A program made the translations under genes and the position numbers. DNA of 64,000 nt from positions 372,001 through 436,000 of the forward strand of contig NZ_CP029426.2 of the NCBI RefSeq assembly GCF_002266435.3. Direction: 5' to 3'. The DNA comes from Bradyrhizobium amphicarpaeae. GTDB lineage: Bacteria > Pseudomonadota > Alphaproteobacteria > Rhizobiales > Xanthobacteraceae. Of this stretch, positions 1 to 10,583 are shown piece by piece. Positions within the stretch are counted from its first letter, which is position 1, and each line of letters starts with the position of its first letter. The notes under the pieces were generated by a model. It was given only the letters and a program-made list of their open reading frames with translations. It had not been told where the DNA came from and did no database searches.

Positions 1-1
1 G

Positions 2-295
2 CTGTTCGGCCGCTCCTTCATCGCCGTGATGTTCGACCAGATGTTCAATCTGACGCCGCAAGGCTGGCGCATCCTCACGCTGCGCTGGGCGCTGTTCTTC
101 GCCGGCATGGCGGTGCTGAACGAGATCGTCTGGCGCACCCAGAGCACGGACTTCTGGGTGAACTTCAAGGTGTTCGGCGTGACCCCGATCACGATGATCT
201 TCGCCATCGCCCAGATGCCGCTGACCAAACGCTACCACCTCGAGCCGGCGTCGCTGGAGGCGAGCGAGGCCGAGGCGGGGGATGTGAGGAAGTAG
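2..295 (+). CDS. yciB: Septation protein A (YciB/IspZ family), C-terminal part
   Basis: The gene enters from outside the window; only about 97 C-terminal residues are present, so the true start is not visible. The open frame continues from base 2 and ends in TAG at 293-295. The visible part holds two hydrophobic segments separated by a W-R/T-Q loop ([19 protein letters not shown]), which is characteristic of the YciB/intracellular septation A family of small polytopic inner-membrane proteins. The family is linked to envelope integrity and cell division; the biochemical role is not settled. The tail after the last membrane span is acidic (EASEAEAGD). It converges on ccmG. Confidence 0.85.
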   Translation: MFGRSFIAVMFDQMFNLTPQGWRILTLRWALFFAGMAVLNEIVWRTQSTDFWVNFKVFGVTPITMIFAIAQMPLTKRYHLEPASLEASEAEAGDVRK

Positions 296-300
296 CTCTC

Positions 301-421
301 GTGTCCCGGACGCGCGAAGCGCGAGCCGGGACCCAGACTCTCTCCGAAAATACTGCCGTTGTGACATGGGCCCCGGCTCTGCTGCGCATCACTTCGTGCT
401 GCGCAGCGTCCGGGGCACGAG
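301..421. repeat. REP-like inverted repeat between yciB and ccmG
   Basis: The segment starts with gtgtcccggacgcgcgaag and ends with cagcgtccggggcacga, which can fold back on itself, and each arm is itself a short palindrome. A close relative sits at 15282-15408. It lies between convergent genes and carries no plausible gene. Confidence 0.7.
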
Positions 422-429
422 CCAGGAGC

Positions 430-1023
430 TTAGCTCCCCGCCTTCAGCGCTTTCTCCATCTGCGGCAACAGCACCGTGCGCAGATTGTCCGGCGTGATCG
501 GGCCGACCAGCTTGTAGACGATGGTGCCCTCGCGGCCCACGACGAAGGTTTCGGGCACGCCGTAGACCCCCCATTCGATCGAGGCGCGGCCGTTGGCGTC
601 GACGCCGACGCGGCCGAACGGGTTGCCGTAGCGCCCGAGGAAGCGGCGCGCATTGTCGGAGGCGTCCTTGTAATTGATGCCGACCAGCTCGAAGCGCTTG
701 TCCTTGGCGAGCTCGGTCAAAAGCGGCGCCTCGTCGTGGCAGGGCACGCACCAGGACGCCCAGACATTGACGAGGCTGACCTTGCCCTTGAACGTGGCGG
801 GATCGAGACCCGGCACCTGCGCGTTGTCGATCTGCAATCCCTCGAGCGGCGGCAGTGCCGTCTGCGGCGCCGGACGACCGATCAGCGCGGAGGGAATCCG
901 CGAGGGATCGCCGCTGCCGAGCCGGAACCAGAACAGCAGCGCCAGGCCGATGAAGGCGATCAGCGGCAGCACCATCAGGAAGGTGCGGCGCTGCGGCGGT
1001 ACGGAAGTCGATTGTTCGCTCAT
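430..1023 (-). CDS. ccmG: CcmG/DsbE, membrane-anchored thioredoxin of cytochrome c maturation (CycY)
   Basis: A 197-residue periplasmic thiol reductant that keeps apocytochrome c or CcmH cysteines reduced before haem ligation. A single N-terminal membrane anchor lies at about residues 13-33, followed by a thioredoxin fold with the active site W-C-V-P-C (Cys92, Cys95) and the cis-proline segment YGVPETF. The start ATG (1021-1023) overlaps the ccmD stop as ATGA, so the two are translationally coupled. It is the last gene of the ccmA-B-C-D-G transcript. Length and motifs are those expected for the family; in B. japonicum this protein was named CycY. Confidence 0.95.
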   Translation of the reverse strand: MSEQSTSVPPQRRTFLMVLPLIAFIGLALLFWFRLGSGDPSRIPSALIGRPAPQTALPPLEGLQIDNAQVPGLDPATFKGKVSLVNVWASWCVPCHDEAPLLTELAKDKRFELVGINYKDASDNARRFLGRYGNPFGRVGVDANGRASIEWGVYGVPETFVVGREGTIVYKLVGPITPDNLRTVLLPQMEKALKAGS

Positions 1024-1199
1024 GACGCGTCCATCGCGCTGCGGCCGGAGCGGCGGGTGATGCCGCGCTCCTCGAGCTCGCGCAGGCGCTGCGTCTGGTT
1101 GCGATAGTCGAGCACGATCCAGCCGATCAGGATCGCGACCACGACGGCCGCCGCGGCATAGGACGTCACGATGAAAGATGCATAGGGACCGAGCGACAT
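1020..1199 (-). CDS. ccmD: CcmD, small haem exporter subunit (CycX)
   Basis: A 59-residue protein with one membrane span (about residues 11-30) followed by a charged helix ([16 protein letters not shown]), the normal CcmD architecture. CcmD helps release holo-CcmE from the CcmABC complex. It begins two bases after the ccmC stop and its own stop overlaps the ccmG start. It is too small to be recognised by length alone, but position and the L-D-Y-R-x-Q motif after the membrane span make the call firm. Confidence 0.9.
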   Translation of the reverse strand: MSLGPYASFIVTSYAAAAVVVAILIGWIVLDYRNQTQRLRELEERGITRRSGRSAMDAS

Positions 1200-1201
1200 G
1201 A

Positions 1202-1993
1202 TCAGGCGGCCCCGACTTCGTTCGACGCGTTGTGTCCGCGCGCGCCGGCGCCCATTTCGCTCGAGAACGCGACACGGCTCGCCTGCATCATCTGCAGGGA
1301 GCGGACGCGGCGACGCAGGATTTCGTTGCGCATCGCCGCCAGATGCAGCGTGACGAACAGCAGCGTGAATGCGATCGCCATCACCAGCAGCGGAATCAGG
1401 AACGACTTGTCGAGGGCGGAGCCGCCCATGCGCATCACCGAGGCCGGCTGGTGCAGCGTGTTCCACCAATCGACCGAGAACTTGATGATCGGCAAATTGA
1501 GTGCGCCGACAAGCGTCAGCACGGCGGCGGCGCGCGCCGCGCGCGAGGGATCGTCGACCGCGCGCCACAGCGCCATCAGGCCGAGATACATCAGGAACAG
1601 GATCAGCACCGAGGTCAGCCGCGCATCCCACTCCCAATAGGTGCCCCACATCGGCCGGCCCCACAGCGAGCCCGTCAGCAGTGCGAGGAAGGTGAAGGCC
1701 GCGCCGATCGGCGCTGCGGCCTTGGCGGCGACGTCGGCAAGCGGATGCCGCCACACCAGCGTGCCCAGCGAGGCGATGCTCATCACGCCCCAGACGAACA
1801 TCGACAGCCACGCATTAGGCACGTGGATGAACATGATCTTCACCGTCGCGCCCTGCTGGTAGTCGTCGGGCGCCAGCGCGGCCTGGTAGAGACCGATCGC
1901 GAGCAGGAGCACGGTGGCGGCCGCAAGCCACGGCAGGACCCGCGCTGTGAGCGCGAGGAACCGCGTGGGGTTGGCGAGGTCGATCAGCGTCAT
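1202..1993 (-). CDS. ccmC: CcmC, haem-handling membrane subunit of cytochrome c maturation
   Basis: A 263-residue six-span membrane protein of the haem-handling family. The tryptophan-rich WWD motif is visible at residues 111-126 ([16 protein letters not shown]), flanked by His57 (HVPNAW) and His181 (HQPAS), the two axial haem ligands in this family. CcmC loads haem on the chaperone CcmE. The size equals that of ORF263 of the B. japonicum cyc locus. The gap to ccmB is about 100 bases, larger than between the other downstream genes, and holds no evident terminator. A charged extra-membrane tail follows the last span. Confidence 0.95.
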   Translation of the reverse strand: MTLIDLANPTRFLALTARVLPWLAAATVLLLAIGLYQAALAPDDYQQGATVKIMFIHVPNAWLSMFVWGVMSIASLGTLVWRHPLADVAAKAAAPIGAAFTFLALLTGSLWGRPMWGTYWEWDARLTSVLILFLMYLGLMALWRAVDDPSRAARAAAVLTLVGALNLPIIKFSVDWWNTLHQPASVMRMGGSALDKSFLIPLLVMAIAFTLLFVTLHLAAMRNEILRRRVRSLQMMQASRVAFSSEMGAGARGHNASNEVGAA

Positions 1994-2096
1994 GGTACCC
2001 TGATAATCGTCGGTGGCCGCTCAGGCAATCAGCACGAAAGACCGTCGCGAAAGTTGATCGGGGTCAAGGTCAATCGCGCTCTCAGTCGAGCCCATT

Positions 2097-2765
2097 TCAG
2101 TCAAGTCCGTGCCGCAGGCTCGCTGCGGCTGCGAAGGGGCCGATCACGAGGCTGACCAGCGACAGCGCGCACAGGATCGAGAACGGCGCCCCGAATGTCA
2201 TGGGGCCAACGATCACGGCCTGCGAGGCCGCAACCCCGAAGATCAGCACGGGAATCGACAGCGGCAGCACCAGCACCGCCATCAGCAGACCGCCGCGGTG
2301 CAGCGTCACCGCCAGTGCCGCGCCGATCATGCCGGTGAAAGTCAGCGCCGGGGTGCCGGCCAGCAGCGTCAGCGCCACCGCTCCGGTCGCGACCATGTCG
2401 AGGTTGAGCAGGAGGCCGAGCACGGGGGTTGCGACAATCAGCGGCAGGCCGGCCGCCAGCCAATGCGCCAGCGCCTTGGCGGCGCAGGCGAGTTCCAGCG
2501 GCGTCCGGCTCATCGTGATCAGGTCGAGCGAGCCATCCTCGTGATCGGCCATGAACAGCCGGTCGAGGGTCAGCAGGCTCGCCAGCAGCGCGCCGAGCCA
2601 GAGGATGGCCGGCCCCAGCCGCGACAGCAGCGCCAGATCCGGCCCGACCGCGAACGGCATCAGGACCACGACGGTCAGGAAGAACAGCACGCCGATCAGC
2701 GCCCCGCCGCCGACGCGGAGGGCGATCCTGATGTCCCGGCGGATGAGGGCGGAGAGGGCGGTCAT
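2097..2765 (-). CDS. ccmB: CcmB, membrane subunit of the CcmAB haem transporter (CycW)
   Basis: A 222-residue protein with about six hydrophobic spans and the family pattern near the N-terminus (SALIRRDIRIALRVGGGAL) followed by a central segment with D-H-E-D-G-S-L-D, typical of CcmB. It pairs with the ATPase CcmA to drive release of holo-CcmE. It starts with ATG at 2763-2765. The distance to ccmA (277 bases filled with palindromes) is unusual; these two genes normally overlap or abut. Confidence 0.93.
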   Translation of the reverse strand: MTALSALIRRDIRIALRVGGGALIGVLFFLTVVVLMPFAVGPDLALLSRLGPAILWLGALLASLLTLDRLFMADHEDGSLDLITMSRTPLELACAAKALAHWLAAGLPLIVATPVLGLLLNLDMVATGAVALTLLAGTPALTFTGMIGAALAVTLHRGGLLMAVLVLPLSIPVLIFGVAASQAVIVGPMTFGAPFSILCALSLVSLVIGPFAAAASLRHGLD

Positions 2766-2823
2766 CGGAAGGCCCTTTCGGCGGTCCGGCCATGGGAGCC
2801 GGGCTGGGGCCGCGAGGACGGTG

Positions 2824-2993
2824 CGCTCCCTCCCCCCTTGTGGGGGAGGGCGGGGGAGAGGGGTAGCTCCGGGAGTGATGTTCGATAAGCGCCAGTCGCT
2901 AGCAACAGAGCCCCTGTTTCGCCAACGCTAGAAACGAGAGGTCTTGCCGAGTGGCACCCCCCTCCCTGACCCTCCCCCGCAAGGGGGGAGGGA
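2824..2993. repeat. Pair of GC-rich palindromes between ccmB and ccmA
   Basis: Two hairpin-forming elements face each other here: one near 2828-2850 (ccctccccccttgtggggga) and one near 2965-2990 (ctcccccgcaagggggga). Together they fill most of the gap inside the ccm operon. They resemble a mobile REP pair; a related pattern recurs near 57523 and 60590. Confidence 0.65.
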
Positions 2994-3042
2994 ACGGAGA
3001 GGCCGAGGGCCAGCCGCTCGGAAAGCTGAGGGTCCATCCGCA

Positions 3043-3669
3043 TCACGCCACGCCCCCGATCCGCAGCTCCCGCGCCTCGATCCCCAGCGGCGCATGGGTC
3101 GCCGCAACGATCAGGCCGCCGCGCGCGAGGTGTTCGCGCATCAGGCCGCCGAACATGTCCTGGCCGGCCACGTCCAGCGCGTTGGTCGGCTCATCCAGCA
3201 GCCAGACCGGGCGGCGGACGGTCAGCAGCCGCGCCAGCGACAGCCGGCGGCGCTGGCCGGCCGACAGGAAGCCGGCGGGCAGGTGGGTGGCATGGTCGAG
3301 CCCCACCGTGGCGAGGCTCCCGGCGAAGTCGAAACGCTCGCCGCCAAGGAAATCGGCCCAGAATGACAGGTTTTCCGCCACGCTGAGCGCCGGCTTCAGG
3401 GCATCGCGATGGCCGAGATAGTGGCACTGCTCCGGCAGCGTCAGCTCGGCATCGCCGCCCTCCAGCGCGATCGTCCCGCCCGCCGGCACCAGCAGGCCCG
3501 CGATCAGCCGCAGCAGCGAGGTCTTGCCCGACCCATTGCGGCCGACGACCGCCACCGCTTCGCCGGCGACGGCTGCGAAATCGAGCCCGGCAAATACCTC
3601 GCGGCCGCCGCGCACGCAGGCGACCCCGCGTCCGGCGAGTCTCATCTGGCCTGGTATCAACCCGCTCAC
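3043..3669 (-). CDS. ccmA: CcmA, ATPase subunit of the haem exporter (CycV)
   Basis: A 208-residue ABC ATPase. Walker A is at residues 43-51 (GRNGSGKTS), the signature is the variant LSAGQRRR, and Walker B is [12 protein letters not shown]; a switch histidine follows in AATHAPL. LSAGQ in place of LSGGQ is the form usual in CcmA. It is the first gene of the minus-strand operon and is divergent from acnA. The start used is ATG 3667-3669; an in-frame ATG eight codons later (MRLAGRG) is closer to the family start and may be the real one. Confidence 0.93.
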   Translation of the reverse strand: MSGLIPGQMRLAGRGVACVRGGREVFAGLDFAAVAGEAVAVVGRNGSGKTSLLRLIAGLLVPAGGTIALEGGDAELTLPEQCHYLGHRDALKPALSVAENLSFWADFLGGERFDFAGSLATVGLDHATHLPAGFLSAGQRRRLSLARLLTVRRPVWLLDEPTNALDVAGQDMFGGLMREHLARGGLIVAATHAPLGIEARELRIGGVA

Positions 3670-3754
3670 AGTCAGGCCCAGGAAAACTTGGGGTAGCGCA
3701 TCAGAATTTTTGGCTCGCGACTTGCTGGGTTCGATTGTGGCTGTGGCGGCGCGG

Positions 3755-3769
3755 TTAGAAAGCTTCTAT
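3755..3769. promoter_or_regulatory. Palindrome resembling an Irr/iron control element in the ccmA-acnA gap
   Basis: The sequence TTAGAA-AGC-TTCTAT contains an exact TAGAA-N3-TTCTA palindrome (3756-3768). Its arms match those I recall for the rhizobial ICE motif bound by Irr (TTTAGAA/TTCTAAA type). It lies about 115 bases upstream of acnA, and aconitase is a plausible iron-controlled target. The match is incomplete, so this is a candidate only. Confidence 0.4.
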
Positions 3770-3845
3770 AAGCCCGGAACTACTTGATGCAGCAACTCAA
3801 CCTGCCCCTGCAAGCGGCCCAGCCTGATACGCTGACGGTGTTAAG

Positions 3846-3861
3846 ATACCCTGCCGGGTAT
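3846..3861. promoter_or_regulatory. Inverted repeat close to the acnA start
   Basis: ATACCC-tgcc-GGGTAT is a perfect six-base inverted repeat with a four-base spacer, ending 22 bases before the acnA ATG. It could be an operator or a small 5'-UTR hairpin. No regulator is identified from sequence. Confidence 0.35.
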
Positions 3862-3883
3862 AGCTAACAATTGGGATTCCTAC

Positions 3884-6604
<2,721 letters not shown>

Positions 6605-6652
6605 GCGCGAATTTGTGAACGGTGGCTCACCGCGACGTGAGTAGAAGGTTAA

Positions 6653-6684
6653 ACGAAGGCGGCCTATCACAAGGCCGCCTTCGT
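6653..6684 (+). terminator. Hairpin terminator of acnA
   Basis: A perfect 13-bp stem (acgaaggcggcct / aggccgccttcgt) with a six-base loop lies 49 bases after the acnA stop. No long T run follows, but position and stem strength fit an intrinsic terminator. Confidence 0.75.
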
Positions 6685-6822
6685 GCGTTTGCGGCATGTT
6701 TCAGATGGGCCCGTCCGGCGAGAATCGCCTGGATGGTTGAGCATGTCGCGCCCCGTAAGACTACGGTGACCATCCGGCGATAAGATCACCCTTCCCACGA
6801 GCAATGGTGTGCGGCGTTCGAC

Positions 6823-7599
6823 ATGACAACAATGACGGCTTCTCATCTGGGTTCACGTTGGTCCGGCGCGCTCTGGTCGGGAGCTCTCGGCATCTGTGCG
6901 ATCGTCGCCGTCATCCGTCCTGCCGAGGCTGACCCCCGCGCCGTCGTCGAATTGTTTACCTCGCAGGGCTGCTCGTCATGCCCGCCCGCCGACCAGATCA
7001 TCGGCGATCTCTCCAAAGACCCCTCGATCATCGCGCTGAGCATGCCGATCGACTATTGGGATTATCTTGGCTGGAAGGACACGCTGGCGGATTCGCGTTT
7101 CTCTGCACGGCAACGTGCCTATTCGCGCATGCGCGGCGACCGCGAGGTCTACACGCCGCAGGTCGTGGTCAACGGCTCCACCCATGTCATCGGCAGCGAT
7201 CGTGCCGGCATCGAGAGCGCGATCGGCAAGACCGACAAGGGTACGGGCGTGATGAGCGTGCCGGTGACGATGTCGCTCGCGGGCAAGCAGATCAACGTGT
7301 CGGTGGCCGCGAGCAACGAGCCGGCCGTCTCACATGGCGAGGTCTGGATCTGCTCGATCGCCAAGTCGGTCCCGATCGCGATCACCCGCGGCGAGAATCG
7401 CGGGCAGCAGGTCACCTATCACAACGTGGTGCGCAACCTGCTCAAGGTCGGTGACTGGACCGGGCGTTCGGAAAGCTGGACGGTGCCGATCGAGAACCTC
7501 ACACGCGACGGCGTCGACGGCGCGGTGGTCTATGTCCAGGACGGCAGCCGCGACAAGCCCGGCACGATGCTGGGCGCGGCGTACACGTCGCTGCACTGA
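6823..7599 (+). CDS. DUF1223 thioredoxin-like secreted protein
   Basis: A 258-residue protein with an N-terminal hydrophobic segment (about residues 15-36, cleavage likely after PAEA) followed by a thioredoxin-like domain with ELFTSQGCSSCPPAD, giving Cys50-x-x-Cys53. The YTPQVVVNG segment carries the cis-proline. This is the signature of the DUF1223 family, common in rhizobia; the substrate is unknown. It probably acts in the periplasm as a redox protein. Two ATG codons stand at the start (MTTMTAS); the first is used. Transcribed alone, with a repeat element directly downstream. Confidence 0.85.
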   Translation: MTTMTASHLGSRWSGALWSGALGICAIVAVIRPAEADPRAVVELFTSQGCSSCPPADQIIGDLSKDPSIIALSMPIDYWDYLGWKDTLADSRFSARQRAYSRMRGDREVYTPQVVVNGSTHVIGSDRAGIESAIGKTDKGTGVMSVPVTMSLAGKQINVSVAASNEPAVSHGEVWICSIAKSVPIAITRGENRGQQVTYHNVVRNLLKVGDWTGRSESWTVPIENLTRDGVDGAVVYVQDGSRDKPGTMLGAAYTSLH

Positions 7600-7628
7600 G
7601 TCGAGATACGCAAAGCTGCTAGCGCTTT

Positions 7629-7751
7629 GTCATTCCGGGGCTCGCGGAGCGCGAGGCCGGAATCCATTTGTCAGCGGATATGGTCTCGATGGTTTCTCAG
7701 GTGCGCAATTGCGCACGATAGCTCGCGCCGAGTGGCGCGCCCCGGAATGAC
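7629..7751. repeat. REP-like inverted repeat
   Basis: Starts gtcattccggggctcgcgga and ends cgcgccccggaatgacag, so the ends are inverted copies. The same core (cattccggg / ccggaatga) recurs at 16671-16713. Confidence 0.7.
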
Positions 7752-7784
7752 AGCGGGCCCAGAAACATCCTGACATAAACAAAA

Positions 7785-7806
7785 AGGACCAACTTGCGTT
7801 GGCCCT
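7785..7806 (-). terminator. Minus-strand intrinsic terminator without an assigned gene
   Basis: On the minus strand the stem agggccaac / gttggtcct closes on a gcaa loop, with one pair being G-U in RNA, and is followed by five T residues. The wobble pair and the T run both exist only for minus-strand transcription. No minus-strand gene lies upstream before 8640. Confidence 0.65.
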
Positions 7807-8153
7807 CCTTGTTGTGCGCACAGACCCGATCCTGTTCGACCCCGGGGGGCTGGGGGCTGAGGAATCCGGAACCGAAAGGACCGGGTCAACGCACATGAAT
7901 CTTTTCGCAATGCAGGGCGGCAGGCGCTAGGCGGAAAAGCGGCGAGACTATGATTCCTGCTAACGATCCCGTGACGGTTTGCCGCGACAGAGTTCCACCA
8001 TTGCGTGTGCACTGATTGGCACCCGATTCGACCAGTTGAATCAGGAGCCTCTTGCGGCGCTGACCGGTTGGCGCAATCATGCACTTGTCATGATCCGGGT
8101 TCCGGGGACGGTCTTCGCGGACGGGGTCATGCCGTGCGATGAGGAAGCGCTCC

Positions 8154-8522
8154 ATGAGTCTGTCGGAGGATGCCGATCCGAGCGAGCAGCGCGCGGCGGC
8201 GCGCCCCGCTGCTGCGGCCGCGCAGCTGAGCCGGGTGACGTTCAACCGGCTCGAGCTGCACCGTATTCTCAATCTCTACGGCCGCATGGTCGCCGACGGC
8301 GAGTGGCGCGACTACGCCATCGACTTCCTCAGGGATCGCGCCGTGTTCTCGGTCTATCGCCGTGCCTCGGAAGTGCCGATCTACCGCATCGAGAAGGACC
8401 CGCGGCTGGCGCGCAAGCAGGGCATGTACAGCGTGATCTCGGCGACCGGCCTGATCCTGCGCCGCGGCCACGAGCTGGAGCGCGTGCTGCTGGTGATCGA
8501 TCGCAAGCTGGCGGTGGTGTAG
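8154..8522 (+). CDS. DUF2794 family protein
   Basis: A 122-residue soluble protein of the alphaproteobacterial DUF2794 family, recognisable by the core VTFNRLELHRILNLYGRMV followed by RDRAVFSVYRR and YRIEKDP. An alanine-rich N-terminal stretch precedes the domain. Function is unknown. Start: an in-frame ATG occurs at 8139, but the GAGGA sequence between 8139 and 8154 is correctly spaced for the ATG at 8154, so the shorter form is preferred. Confidence 0.82.
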   Translation: MSLSEDADPSEQRAAARPAAAAAQLSRVTFNRLELHRILNLYGRMVADGEWRDYAIDFLRDRAVFSVYRRASEVPIYRIEKDPRLARKQGMYSVISATGLILRRGHELERVLLVIDRKLAVV

Positions 8523-8546
8523 CCATCCGAATGGTGCCGTAGTGTC

Positions 8547-8636
8547 GTAGGGTGGGCAAAGGCGTTCTTGCGCCGTGCCCACGTCTTCTCTCGATCGCGA
8601 CGAGCGCGTGGGCACGCTGCGCTTTGCCCACCCTAC
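8547..8636. repeat. Inverted repeat (gtagggtgggcaaag family)
   Basis: Arms gtagggtgggcaaag and ctttgcccaccctac are exact inverted copies, 90 bases end to end, with a second nested inverted pair (gcgccgtgccc...gggcacg). It separates convergent DUF2794 and GNAT genes. Confidence 0.75.
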
Positions 8637-8639
8637 CAA

Positions 8640-9170
8640 CTACTTCGTCGGAACGCTCTTCCCGCCCTCGCCGAGATCCCGCTGCATCATCACCGTATCG
8701 AGCCAGCGGCCGAACTTCAGCCCGACATTGGGATGCGTGCCGATCATCTTGAAGCCGCCCTTGGTGTGGACGCCGATCGAGCCGGCATTGGCCGAATCTC
8801 CGATCACCGCGATCATCTGGCGGAAGCCCCGCGCCTCGCATTCGGCGACCAGCCGGTCCAGCAGCTTCGAGCCGACACCGCGGCGGTGGAAAGAGGGATC
8901 GAGATAGATCGAGTTCTCGACCGTGAAGCGGTAGGCCGGGCGCGGGCGGTAGGCGCCGGCATAGGCATAGCCGGCCACGCGGCCGTCGAGCATGGCGACG
9001 AAATAGGGATAGCCGCCGTCCACCAGCGCGCGGTAGCGCCGCGTCATCTCGGCGAGATCAGGCGGTTCCAGCTCGAACGTCGCGGTGCCCTCGCGGACGG
9101 CCTGCTGGTAGATGGGGGTGATGGCGGGAAGGTCGGCCTCGGTCGCGGCCCTGATGTCTGGTGCGGTCAT
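8640..9170 (-). CDS. GNAT N-acetyltransferase, phosphinothricin/methionine-sulfoximine acetyltransferase type
   Basis: A 176-residue single GNAT domain. Motifs are IRAATEADLPAITPIYQQAV at the N-terminus, ENSIYLDP (strand 4) and the acetyl-CoA loop HRRGVGSKLLD. The order and the final IGTHPNVGLKFGRWLDTVMMQ match the Pat/YncA group that acetylates phosphinothricin, methionine sulfoximine or methionine sulfone; the real substrate is not evident. Start set at ATG 9168-9170; a 19-codon upstream extension is Arg-rich and looks non-coding. Confidence 0.85.
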   Translation of the reverse strand: MTAPDIRAATEADLPAITPIYQQAVREGTATFELEPPDLAEMTRRYRALVDGGYPYFVAMLDGRVAGYAYAGAYRPRPAYRFTVENSIYLDPSFHRRGVGSKLLDRLVAECEARGFRQMIAVIGDSANAGSIGVHTKGGFKMIGTHPNVGLKFGRWLDTVMMQRDLGEGGKSVPTK

Positions 9171-9229
9171 AGGGGAGAGATTAGAGCGTTCCCGCGGTGG
9201 CCGGAAGAGGCGTCGCCGCCCCCGCACCT

Positions 9230-9290
9230 GTCATTGCGAGCGCAGCGAAGCAATCCAGAAATGCATCCGTGGAGGGACGCTGGATGCTCC
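9230..9290. repeat. Half-element of the tcattgcgagcgcagcgaag repeat
   Basis: The core tcattgcgagcgcagcgaag followed by caatccag also occurs as both arms of the full inverted repeat at 56509-56585. Confidence 0.55.
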
Positions 9291-9337
9291 CGCCTTCGCG
9301 GACAAGTCGTCGCGCCACAAATGGGAAGGCCATCTTC

Positions 9338-9425
9338 GTAGCCCGGATGGAGCGCAGCGAAATCCGGGGCAGGTTCATCTGCGGGCTCGACCTTCCCGGA
9401 TTGCGCTGCGCTCCATCCGGGCTAC
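9338..9425. repeat. Inverted repeat (gtagcccggatggagcgcag family)
   Basis: The arms gtagcccggatggagcgcag and ctgcgctccatccgggctac are exact inverted copies over at least 20 bases. A diverged copy is at 28629-28703. Confidence 0.8.
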
Positions 9426-9459
9426 GGGCACGGGATGTGGCTGCCATCCCCCAAACAAA

Positions 9460-9483
9460 AACCCCGGCCTTTCGGCCGGGGTT
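9460..9483 (-). terminator. Terminator of the Bax-inhibitor-like gene
   Basis: Ten-base stem aaccccggcc / ggccggggtt with a four-base loop, followed on the minus strand by tttgtttgg. It lies 26 bases after the stop of the minus-strand gene. Confidence 0.85.
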
Positions 9484-9509
9484 CGTGTCCGTTCGTCCTG
9501 GTCTATCGC

Positions 9510-10301
9510 TTAGTCGCGCTGGCCGAGGAGCTGCAGCAGCAGCGTGAACAGGTTGATGAAGTTCAGGTACAGCGACAGTGCGCCGGTGATGGCCGCACGC
9601 TCTGCGATGTCACCGCCGGCGGAAGCATAGCCGTAGATGTAGTCGTTCTTCAGCCGCTGGGTATCCCAGGCGGTGAGGCCCGCGAACACCAGCACGCCGA
9701 CCACCGACACGATGAACTGCAGCATCGAGCTCGCCAGGAACAGGTTCACCAGGCTCGCGATGATGATGCCGATCAGGCCCATGAACAGGAACGAGCCCAT
9801 TCCGGTGAGGTCACGCTTGGTGGTGTAGCCGTAGAGGCTCAGCGCACCGAAGGTGGCCGCGGTGATGAAGAACACCCGCACGATCGAGGTGTGCGTGAAC
9901 ACCAGGAAGATCGACGACAGCGAGATACCCATCAGCGCCGCGAATACCCAGAACAGGATCTGGGCGGTCGAGGGAGCCAGACGGTTGATGCCCGCCGAGA
10001 TCACGAACACCATGGCGAGCGGCGCCAGCATGAACAGCCATTTCAGCGGGCTGACGAACATCGCGTAGCCGAACGGCGTCAGGAACAGCTTGCCGACACG
10101 GACGGCGTCCGCGGTCGGCACGTCGGTCACGGCGGCCATGTAGACGCCGAGCGCGGCAAGGCCGGTGATGGCGAGGCCGATGCTCATGTAGTTGTAGATG
10201 CGCAGCATGTAGGCGCGCAGGCCGGCATCGACCGTCGCGGCGTCAACACGCCCGGCGGCCCTGCCGAAAGGAGAAGCGTAGTTACGGTCTAGGTCCGACA
10301 T
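9510..10301 (-). CDS. Bax inhibitor-1/YccA-YbhL family membrane protein
   Basis: A 263-residue inner-membrane protein with seven hydrophobic spans spread from about residue 40 to the C-terminus. The family signatures LRIYNYMSIGLAITG and, near the end, FAGLTAWDTQRLKNDY are clear; the latter carries the Asp pair associated with pH-sensitive Ca2+ leak in bacterial homologues. Physiological role in rhizobia is unknown. Start taken at ATG 10299-10301 (MSDLDRNYASP). A 5' hairpin resembling the ybhL leader lies immediately upstream and its own terminator follows. Confidence 0.92.
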   Translation of the reverse strand: MSDLDRNYASPFGRAAGRVDAATVDAGLRAYMLRIYNYMSIGLAITGLAALGVYMAAVTDVPTADAVRVGKLFLTPFGYAMFVSPLKWLFMLAPLAMVFVISAGINRLAPSTAQILFWVFAALMGISLSSIFLVFTHTSIVRVFFITAATFGALSLYGYTTKRDLTGMGSFLFMGLIGIIIASLVNLFLASSMLQFIVSVVGVLVFAGLTAWDTQRLKNDYIYGYASAGGDIAERAAITGALSLYLNFINLFTLLLQLLGQRD

Positions 10302-10375
10302 GGTCGAATTCCCGTTGGTTGGTCCGGTCCGGCATGAGGGTCGCCATGCCGCCCGGTTCGTCAAATTCTATCTCG
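10302..10375 (-). ncRNA. Candidate ybhL-type RNA leader
   Basis: The minus-strand leader contains a seven-bp hairpin CGGCATG-gcgaccct-CATGCCG (10330-10351), then gaccggaccaaccaac and the gene start. The ybhL RNA motif is known upstream of genes of this family in alphaproteobacteria, and position plus hairpin agree with it. I am matching it from memory; a covariance-model search would decide. Confidence 0.5.
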
Positions 10376-10583
10376 GATACCGATGCCTGCCGACTAAATT
10401 CTGGCTAACAATCGGGACTCCGAACCCATTGGATATGTGGGAAACTAACACATCAGCTGCAACCTTCCACGCGCGGCTGAATGTCGCCCTTGGCGGCAAT
10501 CCTGACGCGAACCTGACGAGCGATCGTGGTTAATCGCGGGAATCGTGCGATTTCGCGCTCCTGCCGCCATCCGCTACATTTTG

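Larger units (their letters stand above)
7600..8153. other. Non-coding stretch between DUF1223 and DUF2794 genes
   Basis: This 550-base interval holds a REP-like repeat (7629-7751), a minus-strand terminator (7785-7806) with no minus-strand gene upstream of it, and the presumed promoter of the DUF2794 gene. Reading frames inside it show no recognisable protein. The terminator makes a small minus-strand RNA likely. Confidence 0.5.

Noticed and set aside
7886..8272. 128-codon minus-strand frame overlapping the DUF2794 gene
   Set aside because: It is antisense to the conserved DUF2794 coding region and shows no motif; the minus-strand terminator at 7785 is better explained by a non-coding RNA.
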